A DNA stretch of 53,739 nucleotides from Acidisphaera sp. S103 (GTDB taxonomy: Bacteria > Pseudomonadota > Alphaproteobacteria > Acetobacterales > Acetobacteraceae): contig NZ_LMUJ01000111.1 of the NCBI RefSeq assembly GCF_009765975.1, forward strand, positions 17,521 through 71,259, read 5' to 3'. Made by a program: the position numbers and the translations under genes. The notes beneath the pieces are model-generated. The model did no database searches. It was not told the DNA's origin and saw only the letters and a list, made by a program, of their open reading frames with translations. Position 1 is the stretch's first letter. Each line of letters opens with the position of its first letter. Below are positions 42,813 to 51,884 of this stretch, in pieces.

Positions 42813-43544
42813 CGGTTGGTTCTTGCGGCTGGCTTCCCTTGGGTGGTGTTTTCGTTGTCAGTCGTTCGGTGTTTCCGGATTATTCCGTTGTCCGTTGAGG
42901 GTCGTGCTGATGCGCTGTTCCCGTGGTAACGCCAAGGCGCTCAAGATGGCTGAGCGCTCTACGGCGCCCGGATTGGTTCCCGACCGAGCGTGCTGATCGT
43001 CACTCCGCACAGGGGAATTGACGGGTTGAAGAGCGGGCTGCATTCGACCCAGGCTAGTCATTTGGAGATTCGCGGATAGTTCGGAAAGCGGACATTCACC
43101 AGCGACCTTCCTGACGCGCTTCAACTCAGTTGAATGGCATCCCGAGCCGACATTCAGGCAGGTTTTTTTCCGGCGGCCTTGCTTGGGGTGCTGCTTTTCA
43201 GCACCGGAGGTCTACCGACGGTGGCACTCCCAGATTTTACGAAAGGCTGTGGTGCGCTTACACGTTGGTGGGCATCTCGACGCTGTTGATCGGGTCGGGG
43301 AGCATCTGAAAGCCAATCTGGCAACGTGGGGTGAATTTGGTATCAACGCGGATTCTCCCAGGAACAGAAACGTGGCTTGGTTGCGACCGCGAGGCTGCCG
43401 TGCTGTTATCTCCGATATGTTCAACTGAATATAGCGACGTCTGGAGGCCGCCGGCGCGATGAAGACCTCGCTGCGGCAGTCGCCTGTCATTTTGCCAAAT
43501 GGCTGCCTCGAAATATCGTGGCGGCCCCATCAGAGGAGTCCGTG
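42813..43544. other. Long intergenic region, no supported gene
   Basis: About 730 nt. A perfect inverted repeat, TTCAACTCAGTTGAA, is at 43120-43134 and could be a regulator site or a small hairpin. A T-run (TTTTTTT) lies near 43160. Several frames are open but none has a ribosome site or a recognisable product. Probably degenerate DNA upstream of the reductase operon. Confidence 0.45.
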
Positions 43545-44528
43545 ATGAAATACACCAAACTGGGCCGCACCGGGCTGGATGTCTCCCGGCTTTGCCTGGG
43601 CTGCATGAGCTATGGCGGCGGCAATAGCGGCTTCCACCAATGGTCGTTGGGTGAGGAGGACAGCCGCCCGTTCATCAAAAAGGCGCTCGAGGCCGGGATC
43701 AATTTCTTCGATACGGCCAATCGCTACTCTGTGGGTAAGAGCGAGGAAGTGCTGGGCCGAGCGCTGAAGGATTTCGCGCGGCGGGAGGAGGTGGTGATTG
43801 CCACCAAGGTGTTTAATCGCATGCGCCCTGGGCCGAATGGGGCCGGTTTGTCACGTAAAAATATTCTGTTCGAAATCGATGAGAGTTTGCGCCGGCTTGG
43901 GACCGATTATGTCGATCTGTATCAGATTCATCGGTTCGATCATGAAACGCCTGTTGAAGAGACGATGGAGGCGTTGCACGATGTCGTGAAGGCCGGCAAG
44001 GCGCGGTATATCGGCGCGTCGTCAATGTATGCCTGGGAGTTCCACAAGGCGTTGACGGTGGCCGAGCGGAATGGGTGGACTCGGTTCGTGAGCATGCAGA
44101 ACCTGGTCAACCTGATGTACCGGGAGGAGGAGCGGGAGATGCTGCCGCTGTGTGCCGATCAGGGCATTGGCGTCATCCCGTGGAGCCCGCAGGCGCGTGG
44201 CCGGCTGACTCGGGATTGGGATTATAAGAGCGCGCGCACGGAAACTGACGAAGCCTATGGCCGCATGTTCAGGGACGCGACCGAAGAGGCCGACAAGCGG
44301 GTCGTCGAGCGCGTTGCCGCGGTGGCGAAGGCGCGCGGGGTGTCTCGGGCGCAGATCGCGCTGGCCTGGCTGCTGCATAAGCCGGTCATTACGGCCCCTA
44401 TCATCGGCGCGACCAAGTTGACGCATCTGGACGATGCACTTGGGTCGCTGGAGGTGACGTTGTCGGCCGAGGAGATCGCGGCGTTGGAGGAACCTTATGC
44501 CCCGCATCCGCTGGTCGGGGTTGCTTGA
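43545..44528 (+). CDS. Aldo/keto reductase
   Basis: A 327-residue (alpha/beta)8 NADPH-dependent oxidoreductase. The catalytic tetrad is D56 (FFDTANRY), Y61, K88 (IATKVF) and H129 (YQIHRFD). The pattern LGRTGLDVSRLCLGCMSYG and PWSPQARGRLTR match the YajO/YghZ-like AKR group, which reduce aldehydes and keto-sugars. GAGGAG is 5 nt before the ATG. The next gene, 23 nt on, encodes a substrate-binding-like protein. Confidence 0.9.
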   Translation: MKYTKLGRTGLDVSRLCLGCMSYGGGNSGFHQWSLGEEDSRPFIKKALEAGINFFDTANRYSVGKSEEVLGRALKDFARREEVVIATKVFNRMRPGPNGAGLSRKNILFEIDESLRRLGTDYVDLYQIHRFDHETPVEETMEALHDVVKAGKARYIGASSMYAWEFHKALTVAERNGWTRFVSMQNLVNLMYREEEREMLPLCADQGIGVIPWSPQARGRLTRDWDYKSARTETDEAYGRMFRDATEEADKRVVERVAAVAKARGVSRAQIALAWLLHKPVITAPIIGATKLTHLDDALGSLEVTLSAEEIAALEEPYAPHPLVGVA

Positions 44529-44551
44529 TCTTGTATTTGTGAGGATTTGAC

Positions 44552-45442
44552 ATGGCGCACATCAATATTGAGTTTACTTTGTTTTCGGCCTTCTACTCGC
44601 CGTTGATTTCGGTGATGTCCGGTGGGTTTTTGAAGGATGAGGGGTTGGAGGCGGATTGGACGGTGTCACCGCCTGGGGTTTCGGCGGTGAAGGCTCTGGA
44701 GGAAGGGCGGGCGGACGTTATTCAGTCGGCACCGAGCCAGGGGTTTACGAGTCTGGCCCAGGGAAAAGCGCCGACGGCGGTTCATTTTGCACAGATCAAT
44801 GAAATGGATGGGTTTTTTATCACTGGCCGGACGCCGGATCCGGACTTTGACTGGAAGAAGCTGGAGGGGGCGGAGGTCGTCCTGTTCGGCGGCGGGCAGC
44901 CTTTGGCTATGTTCCAATATGCCTGCCACAAGGCGGGGATTGATTTTGCCAAGCTGAAGGTCATCAGTCCTGGCAGTGCCGAGGCGATGGATAAGGCGTT
45001 TCGGGAGGGCAAAGGGCAGTACGTGCAGCAGCAGGGGCCGTTCCCGCAGCAGCTCGAAGCCGATGGCGTTGGGCATATCGTTGCGACTTGCGGCCCGAAG
45101 ATTGGGCCTGTGGCTTTTTCGAGCCTGGCGGCTCGGCGGGAGTGGCTGGGGTCCGATGTCGCCAAGGCGTTCATGCGCGCTTACGCGAAGACGCGGGCTT
45201 ATATGGTGGCTACGCCGGCGATTGAGATTGCACGGGCGGAGAAGTCGTTCTTTCCGGAGATCGATCTGGAGGTGCTGGCGCGGTGTATTGCGAGCTATCA
45301 GCAGTTGGGATGTTGGACGCCGCATGTGGAGATTACGCGGCCGGCGTTTGAGGTGGCGCTGGATGTGTTCGCGCATTTTGGGACGCTTAAGGAGCGGTAT
45401 GCGTATGAGCAGGTTTGTGCGTTGCCGCCGTCTGGGGGGTGA
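44552..45442 (+). CDS. NMT1/THI5-like substrate-binding-fold protein without signal peptide
   Basis: A 296-residue periplasmic-binding-protein fold (AFYSPLISVMSGGFLKDEGLEADW, about 11-35; SAPSQGFTSLAQGKAPTAVHFAQINEMDGFFI). Normally these are secreted partners of ABC transporters for nitrate, sulfonates, taurine or pyrimidines. The N-terminus MAHINIEFTLFSAF has no signal peptide and no lipobox, so it should be cytoplasmic. No permease or ATPase is adjacent. It may be an enzyme of the THI5 sort or a ligand sensor. It is 23 nt after the aldo/keto reductase and may share its promoter. Confidence 0.75.
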   Translation: MAHINIEFTLFSAFYSPLISVMSGGFLKDEGLEADWTVSPPGVSAVKALEEGRADVIQSAPSQGFTSLAQGKAPTAVHFAQINEMDGFFITGRTPDPDFDWKKLEGAEVVLFGGGQPLAMFQYACHKAGIDFAKLKVISPGSAEAMDKAFREGKGQYVQQQGPFPQQLEADGVGHIVATCGPKIGPVAFSSLAARREWLGSDVAKAFMRAYAKTRAYMVATPAIEIARAEKSFFPEIDLEVLARCIASYQQLGCWTPHVEITRPAFEVALDVFAHFGTLKERYAYEQVCALPPSGG

Positions 45443-45968
45443 GGCTAGGTGCGCGCAAACGTTCCTAGCTCTAGATTGTCGCCTTCCCGTTAAGGTCAAT
45501 GATTTAGCGCTTGCTTTCGGCCAGCCCGGTTGAGAGTGTTTACGCACGCCACTGGGCTCGTTATGGGGACAGTGTCTTTCGCAAACATGGTCGGTATGGG
45601 TGGATCCCTGCTTGTCAGCCTTCAGAAAAGGGAACTCGTAAGCCAACATACGGTTCAACCCAGAGACTAACCTGTTTGGACACTCCTGGTTCGGGTTGGA
45701 AGCATGACAAAGTATACGATGCGAATTGGCGGGATTTGTGTGGCCTCGACCCATCGTGGACAGTGTTGCGGATGCGGTCGTAAAATCGGAGTTTTGCGGC
45801 CTCGCCTTCTGAAGATCAAATACCACTCGGTCCATGATGCGTTTGCGGAGTTAGGCAATCCACCGGCTATTCGGGCTGTCTCTGTCGAATTTCAGAGGTA
45901 CCTGTACGCTTGAGGGAAATTAAGCTCGGCAGGGATTGACATCCAGACGCCAAACGCGGTCAAGCCTC
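45443..45968. other. Low-confidence intergenic region at an island boundary
   Basis: About 530 nt without a supportable gene; the GC level begins to fall here. A short frame at 45704-45913 (69 codons; CCGCGRK near residue 21) has no ribosome site and no recognised family. This may be the left boundary of the AT-rich insertion that follows. Confidence 0.35.
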
Positions 45969-45988
45969 TCAGATTGGATGTGAGAGGC
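45964..45988 (-). terminator. Hairpin at the end of the membrane-protein gene
   Basis: GCCTCTCA and TGAGAGGC pair perfectly over 8 bp with a 9-nt loop. The stop codon of the minus-strand gene forms part of one arm. There is no strong T-run. Confidence 0.4.
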
Positions 45989-46562
45989 TGATGTAGCTTC
46001 TCTTCGCTTCAACCTCTACCGAACCCACGTAGTGAAATGCGAGATAAACAAAGTATGCAACCATCACAATAGTGACGCCGATAACAATCCACTTTGTCCA
46101 AATGAAAGTTTTCTCGCCCCTCTTTACGCGTTCCCATTCGAATTTTAAAAGCTTTTTTGCACACTTTAAAAATCTCACCTCTATCTCGCGTATTTTGTCG
46201 GGCATAAGATCGGAGTTTTCCTCTGCTATCATCTCAAATTCCAGCATTGTTTTGATGAGATTTTTTGCAGGCTTTTCATCCGCGTTGATGCGCAATTTGA
46301 TGCCATGGCTCGCTTCATTTAGTGCCTTGTAGGACGAAATCATCACTGATTGGTCCGTTACGGCCCCCGCCTTCTTCATCCGCACGCCGTCGGAAATCGC
46401 GTTGATATTCACTAGGTACGAAACCAGGCATTTCCGGAGCTCGTCAATCCAGGCTTGTCGGAACTCCGATATCTTTTGTTCTTTGGCGATTATCAAACCC
46501 AAGACAGACACGAGGCCCGCGATCACCGCCGCCCCGACCGCTCCGATGCTAACGTCTATCAT
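45969..46562 (-). CDS. Unknown two-helix membrane protein of an AT-rich divergent pair
   Basis: A protein of about 197 residues. TM1 is at about 5-25 (GAAVIAGLVSVLGLIIA) and is followed at once by KEQKISEFRQAWIDELRK, a motif that I recall from several families of small membrane proteins of unknown role. A helical, lysine-rich soluble part follows (NADEKPAKNLIKTMLEFEM, EIEVRFLKCAKKLLKFEWE), then TM2 at about 155-178. Both ends and the middle would face different sides of the membrane or the middle would be cytoplasmic. Start is uncertain: ATGs at 46562 and 46607 are both possible. Clearly lower GC than the flanks. Domain layout suggests a membrane effector or sensor; that is inference. Confidence 0.6.
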   Translation of the reverse strand: MIDVSIGAVGAAVIAGLVSVLGLIIAKEQKISEFRQAWIDELRKCLVSYLVNINAISDGVRMKKAGAVTDQSVMISSYKALNEASHGIKLRINADEKPAKNLIKTMLEFEMIAEENSDLMPDKIREIEVRFLKCAKKLLKFEWERVKRGEKTFIWTKWIVIGVTIVMVAYFVYLAFHYVGSVEVEAKRSYISLSHPI

Positions 46563-46705
46563 TTGTGTTGTTTGTACCGCATGTCGGCCCCTTTTTCGCT
46601 CGTCCATCTTGCCTATTGACATTGGTTGCAGTACCAGACGAAAAATTGCAATAGGGTATGCCCTAACAAACAAGCGGGCAACCATCAACGGGAGTATGTC
46701 GACGC

Positions 46706-47677
46706 GTGCCTGAGTCTCTAAGCTTCCATTTTGAAGGTGCTCTCGCTGACGGACACAGAATGAATTTCTATGAATCCGCTCGTTTTCAATACGCTGCGGC
46801 TCGATTGATGGTTAAGCTTGCTCAATTTAGAGAGAAGGGGCGGTTTGTAAAGAAGATCACCAGCAATACTAACTTGGGAATTCAGCTTGTTACTCAAATT
46901 GACGGATCGTTTAACATCAACGTTGAAGTACCTGATCAAAGGCCAACAGATGAGGTGTTTGTAAAAATATCCGTAAGCGACCTCATCGCATACGTCAGCG
47001 AACGTATCGTCGAGAAGATCGATGAGCAGGCGCTTCGAGAAATTGATCTTCCTGACCGGCGGACGAGGACCGGAGCCGGTGCTGCCGATGCCGCTCTGAA
47101 CCAATTGGTTGAGGATGCTATGGCAGGTAGGGACATGACCGCAAGACTGCCAGTTCAAGTCCAAGATTCGGTAAAACGCCGTGTCGCAGAAGCGTATCGT
47201 GAACGTCGGTTGGCCGAAAGCAGCAAGGCGATCTCGCTCATTGATTTTGCGAGAAGTCAAAAATTGATTTCGATGTCCGCTCCGCTGATAAGCGAGATGG
47301 CAACTGCACTGCGTCAAAGTGCCGAAAGCCTAGAAATTACAGAAACGACTGGCGGCAGATCGAATTCGATCTTTTATCTTAATAGGGAGATGGCTGCTGA
47401 GATAGAGACGGCAATAGTGGATTCGGAAATCACGCCAATCCTTGGCGACATAACGCAGTTCAATAAGGACAATGGTTGGGGAAAGCTTAAAATCGAAAAT
47501 GGTTCGAAGATCATGAACTTCAGCATACCATCAGATATTCTTCCAAGTATCAAGGCTACATTGATTCAAAACATGCAGAAGGATCTGGTTTTCTTGCAAA
47601 CCTATTTTGTTCGCGATCCAGGGGGCGAAGTGATCCGGCTTATAGCGGTCGGAATATTGCCCACTCCGACAAAATAA
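46706..47677 (+). CDS. Unknown soluble protein of the AT-rich divergent pair
   Basis: A 323-residue soluble protein, divergent from the membrane-protein gene; 143 nt separate the starts. It begins LSFHFEGALADGHRMNFYESARFQYAAARLMVKL (residues 5-38), then a possible beta-rich region (TNLGIQLVTQIDGSFNINVEVP), then a helical middle, and a C-terminal region of about 95 residues (SNSIFYLNREMAAEIETAI to VFLQTYFVRDPGG) with alternating beta-strand pattern. No catalytic motif is visible. Start at GTG 46706 follows GGGAG at 11 nt. Codon and base use are AT-rich and unlike every other gene in the window. Confidence 0.65.
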   Translation: MPESLSFHFEGALADGHRMNFYESARFQYAAARLMVKLAQFREKGRFVKKITSNTNLGIQLVTQIDGSFNINVEVPDQRPTDEVFVKISVSDLIAYVSERIVEKIDEQALREIDLPDRRTRTGAGAADAALNQLVEDAMAGRDMTARLPVQVQDSVKRRVAEAYRERRLAESSKAISLIDFARSQKLISMSAPLISEMATALRQSAESLEITETTGGRSNSIFYLNREMAAEIETAIVDSEITPILGDITQFNKDNGWGKLKIENGSKIMNFSIPSDILPSIKATLIQNMQKDLVFLQTYFVRDPGGEVIRLIAVGILPTPTK

Positions 47678-47875
47678 AGAACAGCAAGCGGCACAGGTTC
47701 GCTAGAACGTTATTTCGTCTGCCGTCAGCGTCGGCCGTCTAATGTCAGCTTACGGGACGGATGACATTCAAGCATGGCAACCAACTTGGGTCGCAAGCGG
47801 CCGCTTTTGCAAAAGACACAATCCCCCGCGTTATAACCCTCAAAGCAAGATCGCCGCTCACCAACACACGCCCTG

Positions 47876-48850
47876 TCACCGCAATCCCGCAACCTCGGCG
47901 TAGGCCCTCAGTTCCCGCTCGACATCGTAACCGGTCGTCCCGAAGATAACGCCGGTGGCGCCCGCCGCCTCCAGCTTGGCGAGACGTTCGCGCAGCTCCG
48001 CACGCGTGCCCGTGAAGGTCGTCTGTTTGGCGTTGGACACGTCGACCAGCGCGTCGTGGCCGTTTGAAACGTCGAGGTTATGGCCGCGGTGAACGGACAG
48101 GTGGCGGACGCTTTCCTCCACACGTTCGACACTCACCCGCCACGCTTCGCCGTTCGGCAGCTCCTTCAAACTGTCCGGATCGAACATGTACCGGCGATGA
48201 TAACCAATGGCGATGAGCGGCTTGAGGGCGGTCGCGGCGCGCGTCGAGGTGACATCCTCGCCATCATCGAGGACCGTGCCGTTGGTCGATACAAGACACG
48301 TCTCGAATCCCTCGGCCGGACCGCCGAGGGAAATCAGGCCGTCGGTGATCTCCTTGGCGAGCGCTCGGGCCTTCGGGCCTTGGCCGGCCATGTAGATCGG
48401 CACGTTGATCGGACGGTCGGGCAGCCAGCCGTCGGATGCGAGGATCTGGGCAAGGCCGCCGTCGATGTCGACAACGTCGCCGCGCAGCAATGCCTGAACC
48501 TGCGTGATATGCGTGCGCATGCTGGCGATGCTCAAGGCCTTCTTGCCCATCCCTGCCCGGCCGGTGAAGCCGGTGCCGAACCCGACCATCAGGCGTCCCG
48601 GCGCGATCTGCTCGACCGATGCGATAGCCGAAGCCTGCGCCATCGGGTGGCGATAGCTCGGGATCAGCACGGCGGGACCGAATTTGATGCGCGTCGTCTT
48701 CTCGGCGATGCGGGCGAGCGTGACCCATATGTCGTGGCCGAAGGCGGGGACCTCGGGGCACCAGACGGCTCGAAAACCGAGCTCCTCTGCGAGAAGGGCG
48801 TATTCGGCGGTTCGCGGACCGGGCGGCAGGCGGAAGTCATACGTCAGCAC
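47876..48850 (-). CDS. Luciferase-like monooxygenase (LLM class, FMN/F420)
   Basis: A 324-residue TIM-barrel flavin-dependent oxidoreductase. GFRAVWCPEVPAFGHD (about 28-43), ARIAEKTTRIKFGPAVLIPSYRHP (about 46-69) and GRLMVGFGTGFTGRAG (about 84-99) are the characteristic LLM strands. Members oxidise or reduce organic substrates with FMN or F420 and O2. A gap of about 200 nt separates it from the AT-rich pair. The 48851-49149 interval upstream holds no supported gene. Confidence 0.85.
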   Translation of the reverse strand: MLTYDFRLPPGPRTAEYALLAEELGFRAVWCPEVPAFGHDIWVTLARIAEKTTRIKFGPAVLIPSYRHPMAQASAIASVEQIAPGRLMVGFGTGFTGRAGMGKKALSIASMRTHITQVQALLRGDVVDIDGGLAQILASDGWLPDRPINVPIYMAGQGPKARALAKEITDGLISLGGPAEGFETCLVSTNGTVLDDGEDVTSTRAATALKPLIAIGYHRRYMFDPDSLKELPNGEAWRVSVERVEESVRHLSVHRGHNLDVSNGHDALVDVSNAKQTTFTGTRAELRERLAKLEAAGATGVIFGTTGYDVERELRAYAEVAGLR

Positions 48851-49149
48851 GGGGCGCTCCAGGAAAAAGTGTCTCTAAGGAGAGCATTACGATATGTGGG
48901 ATCGTCAAGCCACTGCGCGCCGAATGCGCCCCGATGCATTGTCGTTTGCCAGGTCAGGTTATCGGCGAAGCGCATCAGCACGCGGCAGCATGCCAGGTTG
49001 GTGATTGCTGGTGGAGGCGCTCGCGATCTTGCTCGGTTTCCACACGCCAACCAAGTCGGCTTAAATGGGCCCGCAACGTTTGGAATATCGGGATAGGTGC
49101 CCGCCAGCACCGCATGGCTGGGATCGTAATGTCGAACAGAACCGCTGTT

Positions 49150-49602
49150 CTATGCGCTGGCGCAGGCCGCGCACTGCCCTTCCGCCTCGATCGTCGCCTT
49201 GCCGACGGTGAAGCCCAGCCGCTTGGCGGCGTCCTCCAGCGCGTGGGCCAATTCGTGGTCTTCCAGTTCGGTGACCTTGCCGCAGGACCGGCAGATCAGG
49301 AACTGCGCGGCGTGGTCGTGGTCTTCCTCGGCGATGCAGCCGACGAACGCGGACAGTCGCTCCAGCTTGTGGACCAGGCCTTGTTCCTGCAGGAACTCCA
49401 GCGCGCGATACACCGTTGGCGGGGCTGCGCCGGGGCGTGTGCTGCGAAGCTGGTCCAACAGGTCGTACGCGCCGGTTGGCGCCTCGCGGTCCAGGATCAA
49501 GCCCAGCACCTGGCGGCGCAGATCGGTCAGCCGCACCCCGCGGCCGTCGCAGATCACGGTGGCGCGGGTCAGCAATGTCTCGGTGCGAGGGGAAAACCCC
49601 AT
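49150..49602 (-). CDS. zur: Zur-like Fur-family zinc uptake regulator
   Basis: A 150-residue repressor. Winged helix region at 15-80 (RLTDLRRQVLGLIL, APPTVYRALEFLQEQGLV); C-terminal dimerisation/metal region with HDH near 95-97 and zinc-binding pairs C104-x2-C107 (ICRSCG) and C144-x2-C147. The absence of a long Fur acidic region and the neighbour genes for zinc proteins point to Zur rather than Fur. It is divergent from hisI and the COG0523 gene, with only 46 nt between the starts, so one operator could serve both. No classical GTTATA-type Zur box was seen. Confidence 0.85.
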   Translation of the reverse strand: MGFSPRTETLLTRATVICDGRGVRLTDLRRQVLGLILDREAPTGAYDLLDQLRSTRPGAAPPTVYRALEFLQEQGLVHKLERLSAFVGCIAEEDHDHAAQFLICRSCGKVTELEDHELAHALEDAAKRLGFTVGKATIEAEGQCAACASA

Positions 49603-49648
49603 GAGGCACTCCTTGGCGGCGAACCCGCCTAATGCCTAGATATCATCC

Positions 49649-50062
49649 ATGAACGAAATTGCCACACCCGCCGACCCAATCCTGGACGCGATCTGCTTTG
49701 ACGCCAACGGTCTTGTCCCCGCGATCGCCCAGCAGCACGACACCGGCGAGGTGCTGATGATGGCCTGGATGAACGCTGACGCCGTCCGGGAAACCCTGGC
49801 GACCGGACGGGTCTGCTACTTCAGCCGCAGCCGGGGCAGGTTGTGGCGCAAGGGCGAGACCTCCGGCCAGACCCAGCACCTGACGGAACTGCGCGTCGAC
49901 TGTGACGGCGACACGCTGCTGCTGCTGGTCGATCAACTGGGTGTCGCCTGCCACACCGGCCGGCGGAATTGCTTCTACCGAGCGGCTCGGGATGGCGGGC
50001 TGGTGGAGATCGCGGCGCCGGAGGTGTCGGCTGACGCGCTGTACGGCCACTCCCATGGCTGA
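49649..50062 (+). CDS. hisI: Phosphoribosyl-AMP cyclohydrolase (HisI)
   Basis: A 137-residue enzyme of histidine biosynthesis that opens the adenine ring of phosphoribosyl-AMP. The metal cysteines are C85 (VDCDGD), C101 and C108 ([10 protein letters not shown]), all canonical; also [12 protein letters not shown] and [13 protein letters not shown]. It lacks HisE. The downstream COG0523 gene overlaps it by 8 nt and a Zur gene is divergent, so it may be a low-zinc paralogue of another hisI elsewhere, or the sole copy under zinc control. No Shine-Dalgarno is evident. Confidence 0.9.
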   Translation: MNEIATPADPILDAICFDANGLVPAIAQQHDTGEVLMMAWMNADAVRETLATGRVCYFSRSRGRLWRKGETSGQTQHLTELRVDCDGDTLLLLVDQLGVACHTGRRNCFYRAARDGGLVEIAAPEVSADALYGHSHG

Positions 50063-51074
50063 GACCACGCCGGTCACGGTGCTGACCGGTTTCCTGGGCG
50101 CCGGCAAGACGACTGTGCTGAACCACCTGCTGCGCCAGCCGGAACTGGTTCGGACGGCCGTCCTGGTCAATGAATTCGGAGAGATCGGGTTGGATCATCT
50201 GCTGGTGGAGAAGCTGGACGACTCCACCGTGCTGCTGAACGCCGGCTGCCTGTGCTGCACGGTTCGCGGCGACCTGGCGCGTGTGCTGCGGGAGATGCTG
50301 CCGCGTGCGCGCCGCGACGAAATCGGCCGGATCGTGATCGAGACGACTGGTTTGGCCGATCCGGTGCCGATCCTGGCGACGCTGATGACCGATCCTGTGG
50401 CTGCCTCGGCTTATCGGTTGGACGGCTTCGTGACCGTGGTCGATGCGGTGAACGGGATGGCGCATCTGGATACGCAGGAGGAAGCGGTTCGCCAGGTCGC
50501 GGTGGCCGATCGGATCGTCATCAGCAAGGCTGACCTGGCCGATCCGACCCCGCTGCGGGAGAGGCTGTTGGCGCTGAATCCCGGTGCGCCGATCGCCGAG
50601 GTCGCGCATGGCAAGGTCGATCCGGGTTTTGTCCTGCATGCGGGTTTGTTCGATCCGGCGGCCAAAATCCCGGATGTCGCCGGCTGGCTGAATGCCGCCG
50701 CGTTCGAGGCCGCGTCCGATCACCATCATCACCATGATCCCAATCGTCATGATGCGCGTATTGGCGCGTTTTGCATCACGCTCGACCAACCGCTGGACTG
50801 GCAGGGTGTGGCGATGTGGTTGGAGATGCTGGTCGCCTCGCGGGGGGGAAACCTGCTGCGGGTTAAGGGGATTCTGAACCTGAGGGGGCGGGACCGGCCG
50901 GTCGCTATCCATGCCGTGCGGCATCTGATGCATCCACCGGTGCAACTGTCGGCGTGGCCGGAGGGCGATCCGCGCACCAGCCGGATTGTGTTCATTACGC
51001 GCGACTTGCCGCGGGCTGTTGTGGAGGATGGGCTGCTTGCGTTTCAGGCGGCCCGGACGGCTTCGTTGGGTTGA
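50055..51074 (+). CDS. COG0523/ZNG1-like GTPase (zinc chaperone)
   Basis: A 339-residue G3E GTPase. Walker A is GFLGAGKTT (12-20); metal motif C65-L-C67-C68 (GCLCCTV); the guanine-specificity motif is SKADL; C-terminal CobW-type domain at about 235-335. A polyhistidine linker ([12 protein letters not shown], about 219-230) can bind zinc. Such proteins deliver zinc to client metalloenzymes under deprivation. The 8-nt overlap with hisI, whose product needs zinc, makes HisI the likely client; that is inference backed by the known pattern of such genes next to zinc-enzyme paralogues. Confidence 0.88.
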   Translation: MAETTPVTVLTGFLGAGKTTVLNHLLRQPELVRTAVLVNEFGEIGLDHLLVEKLDDSTVLLNAGCLCCTVRGDLARVLREMLPRARRDEIGRIVIETTGLADPVPILATLMTDPVAASAYRLDGFVTVVDAVNGMAHLDTQEEAVRQVAVADRIVISKADLADPTPLRERLLALNPGAPIAEVAHGKVDPGFVLHAGLFDPAAKIPDVAGWLNAAAFEAASDHHHHHDPNRHDARIGAFCITLDQPLDWQGVAMWLEMLVASRGGNLLRVKGILNLRGRDRPVAIHAVRHLMHPPVQLSAWPEGDPRTSRIVFITRDLPRAVVEDGLLAFQAARTASLG

Positions 51075-51163
51075 CGCCGGAAAACCGCGGTGATTGGCGG
51101 CCACCCTGGCGGCGGCGCGTGCGGCGCAGTAACGTCTCGGGCACGAACAGGGAGGAACGACAC

Positions 51164-51739
51164 ATGAAAATCAATATGAAAAGCGTGCTTTTCGCGGGTG
51201 GACTGGCTTTTGCGGCGTTCTGCGTTGCGCCGGGCGCCCGAGCGGCGGAAGCGTTCACACTGAACTCGCCGGCTTTCGCCGACAACGCGCCGTTGGCGAT
51301 GAAGAACGCGGGCGATACGAAAGGCAATCCGAATTGTGTCGGCCAGAGCATCTCGCCACCGTTGAATTGGGCGAACCCGCCTGCCGGCACCAACAGTTAC
51401 GCCCTGGTGTTGATCGATCCCGAGGGGCGCGGCGGTCTGGGCGTTGTTCACATGGTGGTTTACGGCATCCCTGCCTCGGTGACCGAGTTCGCCGAGGGCG
51501 AACTCAGCAAGCCGTCGGACAAGTTCATCGGTGGTAAAAGCACGATGGGATTGCCGGTCTATTTCGGCCCCTGCACGCCGCCGGGGGACTGGCATCATTA
51601 CACGTTCACCCTGATCGCGACCGATCTCGATCCCAAGGGGATGAAGCCGGGAATGACCCGGGATGAACTGTTCGCCGCCCTCGCCGGCCACACCAAAGGT
51701 GCCGCCGGCCTGATCGGCCGATTCCGCCACCCATCATGA
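51164..51739 (+). CDS. YbhB/YbcL-family (PEBP) protein, exported
   Basis: A 191-residue protein of the phosphatidylethanolamine-binding/Raf-kinase-inhibitor-like family. Signal peptide at 1-28 (ending ARAA). Family motifs: SISPPLNWANPP, YALVLIDPEG, VVHMVVYGIP and YFGPCTPPGDWHHYTFTL, with the anion-binding D and H residues present. It may bind small ligands or lipids in the periplasm. GGAGGAA lies 7 nt before the ATG. The following 337 nt hold a gene remnant. Confidence 0.88.
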   Translation: MKINMKSVLFAGGLAFAAFCVAPGARAAEAFTLNSPAFADNAPLAMKNAGDTKGNPNCVGQSISPPLNWANPPAGTNSYALVLIDPEGRGGLGVVHMVVYGIPASVTEFAEGELSKPSDKFIGGKSTMGLPVYFGPCTPPGDWHHYTFTLIATDLDPKGMKPGMTRDELFAALAGHTKGAAGLIGRFRHPS

Positions 51740-51884
51740 TTGCAATCCCGCCCAGTCGATGCCGGTTGGGCGGGATTCGCAAGACGCCGGGTATTCGTGG
51801 CGCATGTGCGTCATCGTCGTGTTGGCCGCGGTCCATTGACCGGGACCTTGGCGTCGTGTGGCCGGACAGACCGACGGCGGTCGG

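Noticed and set aside
43183-43428. Short open frame upstream of the aldo/keto reductase
   Set aside because: No Shine-Dalgarno, no family resemblance, and low-GC noise in a gene-free region.
45704-45913. A 69-codon frame with a CCGCGRK cysteine pair
   Set aside because: No ribosome site and no family match; the cysteine cluster alone is not enough to call a zinc ribbon.
46616-46645. TTGACA at 46616 as the promoter of the divergent unknown gene
   Set aside because: No convincing -10 hexamer follows at 16-18 bp; kept only as a weak possibility.
49603-49648. Zur box in the zur-hisI intergenic region
   Set aside because: Only GATATC is symmetric; the alphaproteobacterial GTTATA-type box is not present.
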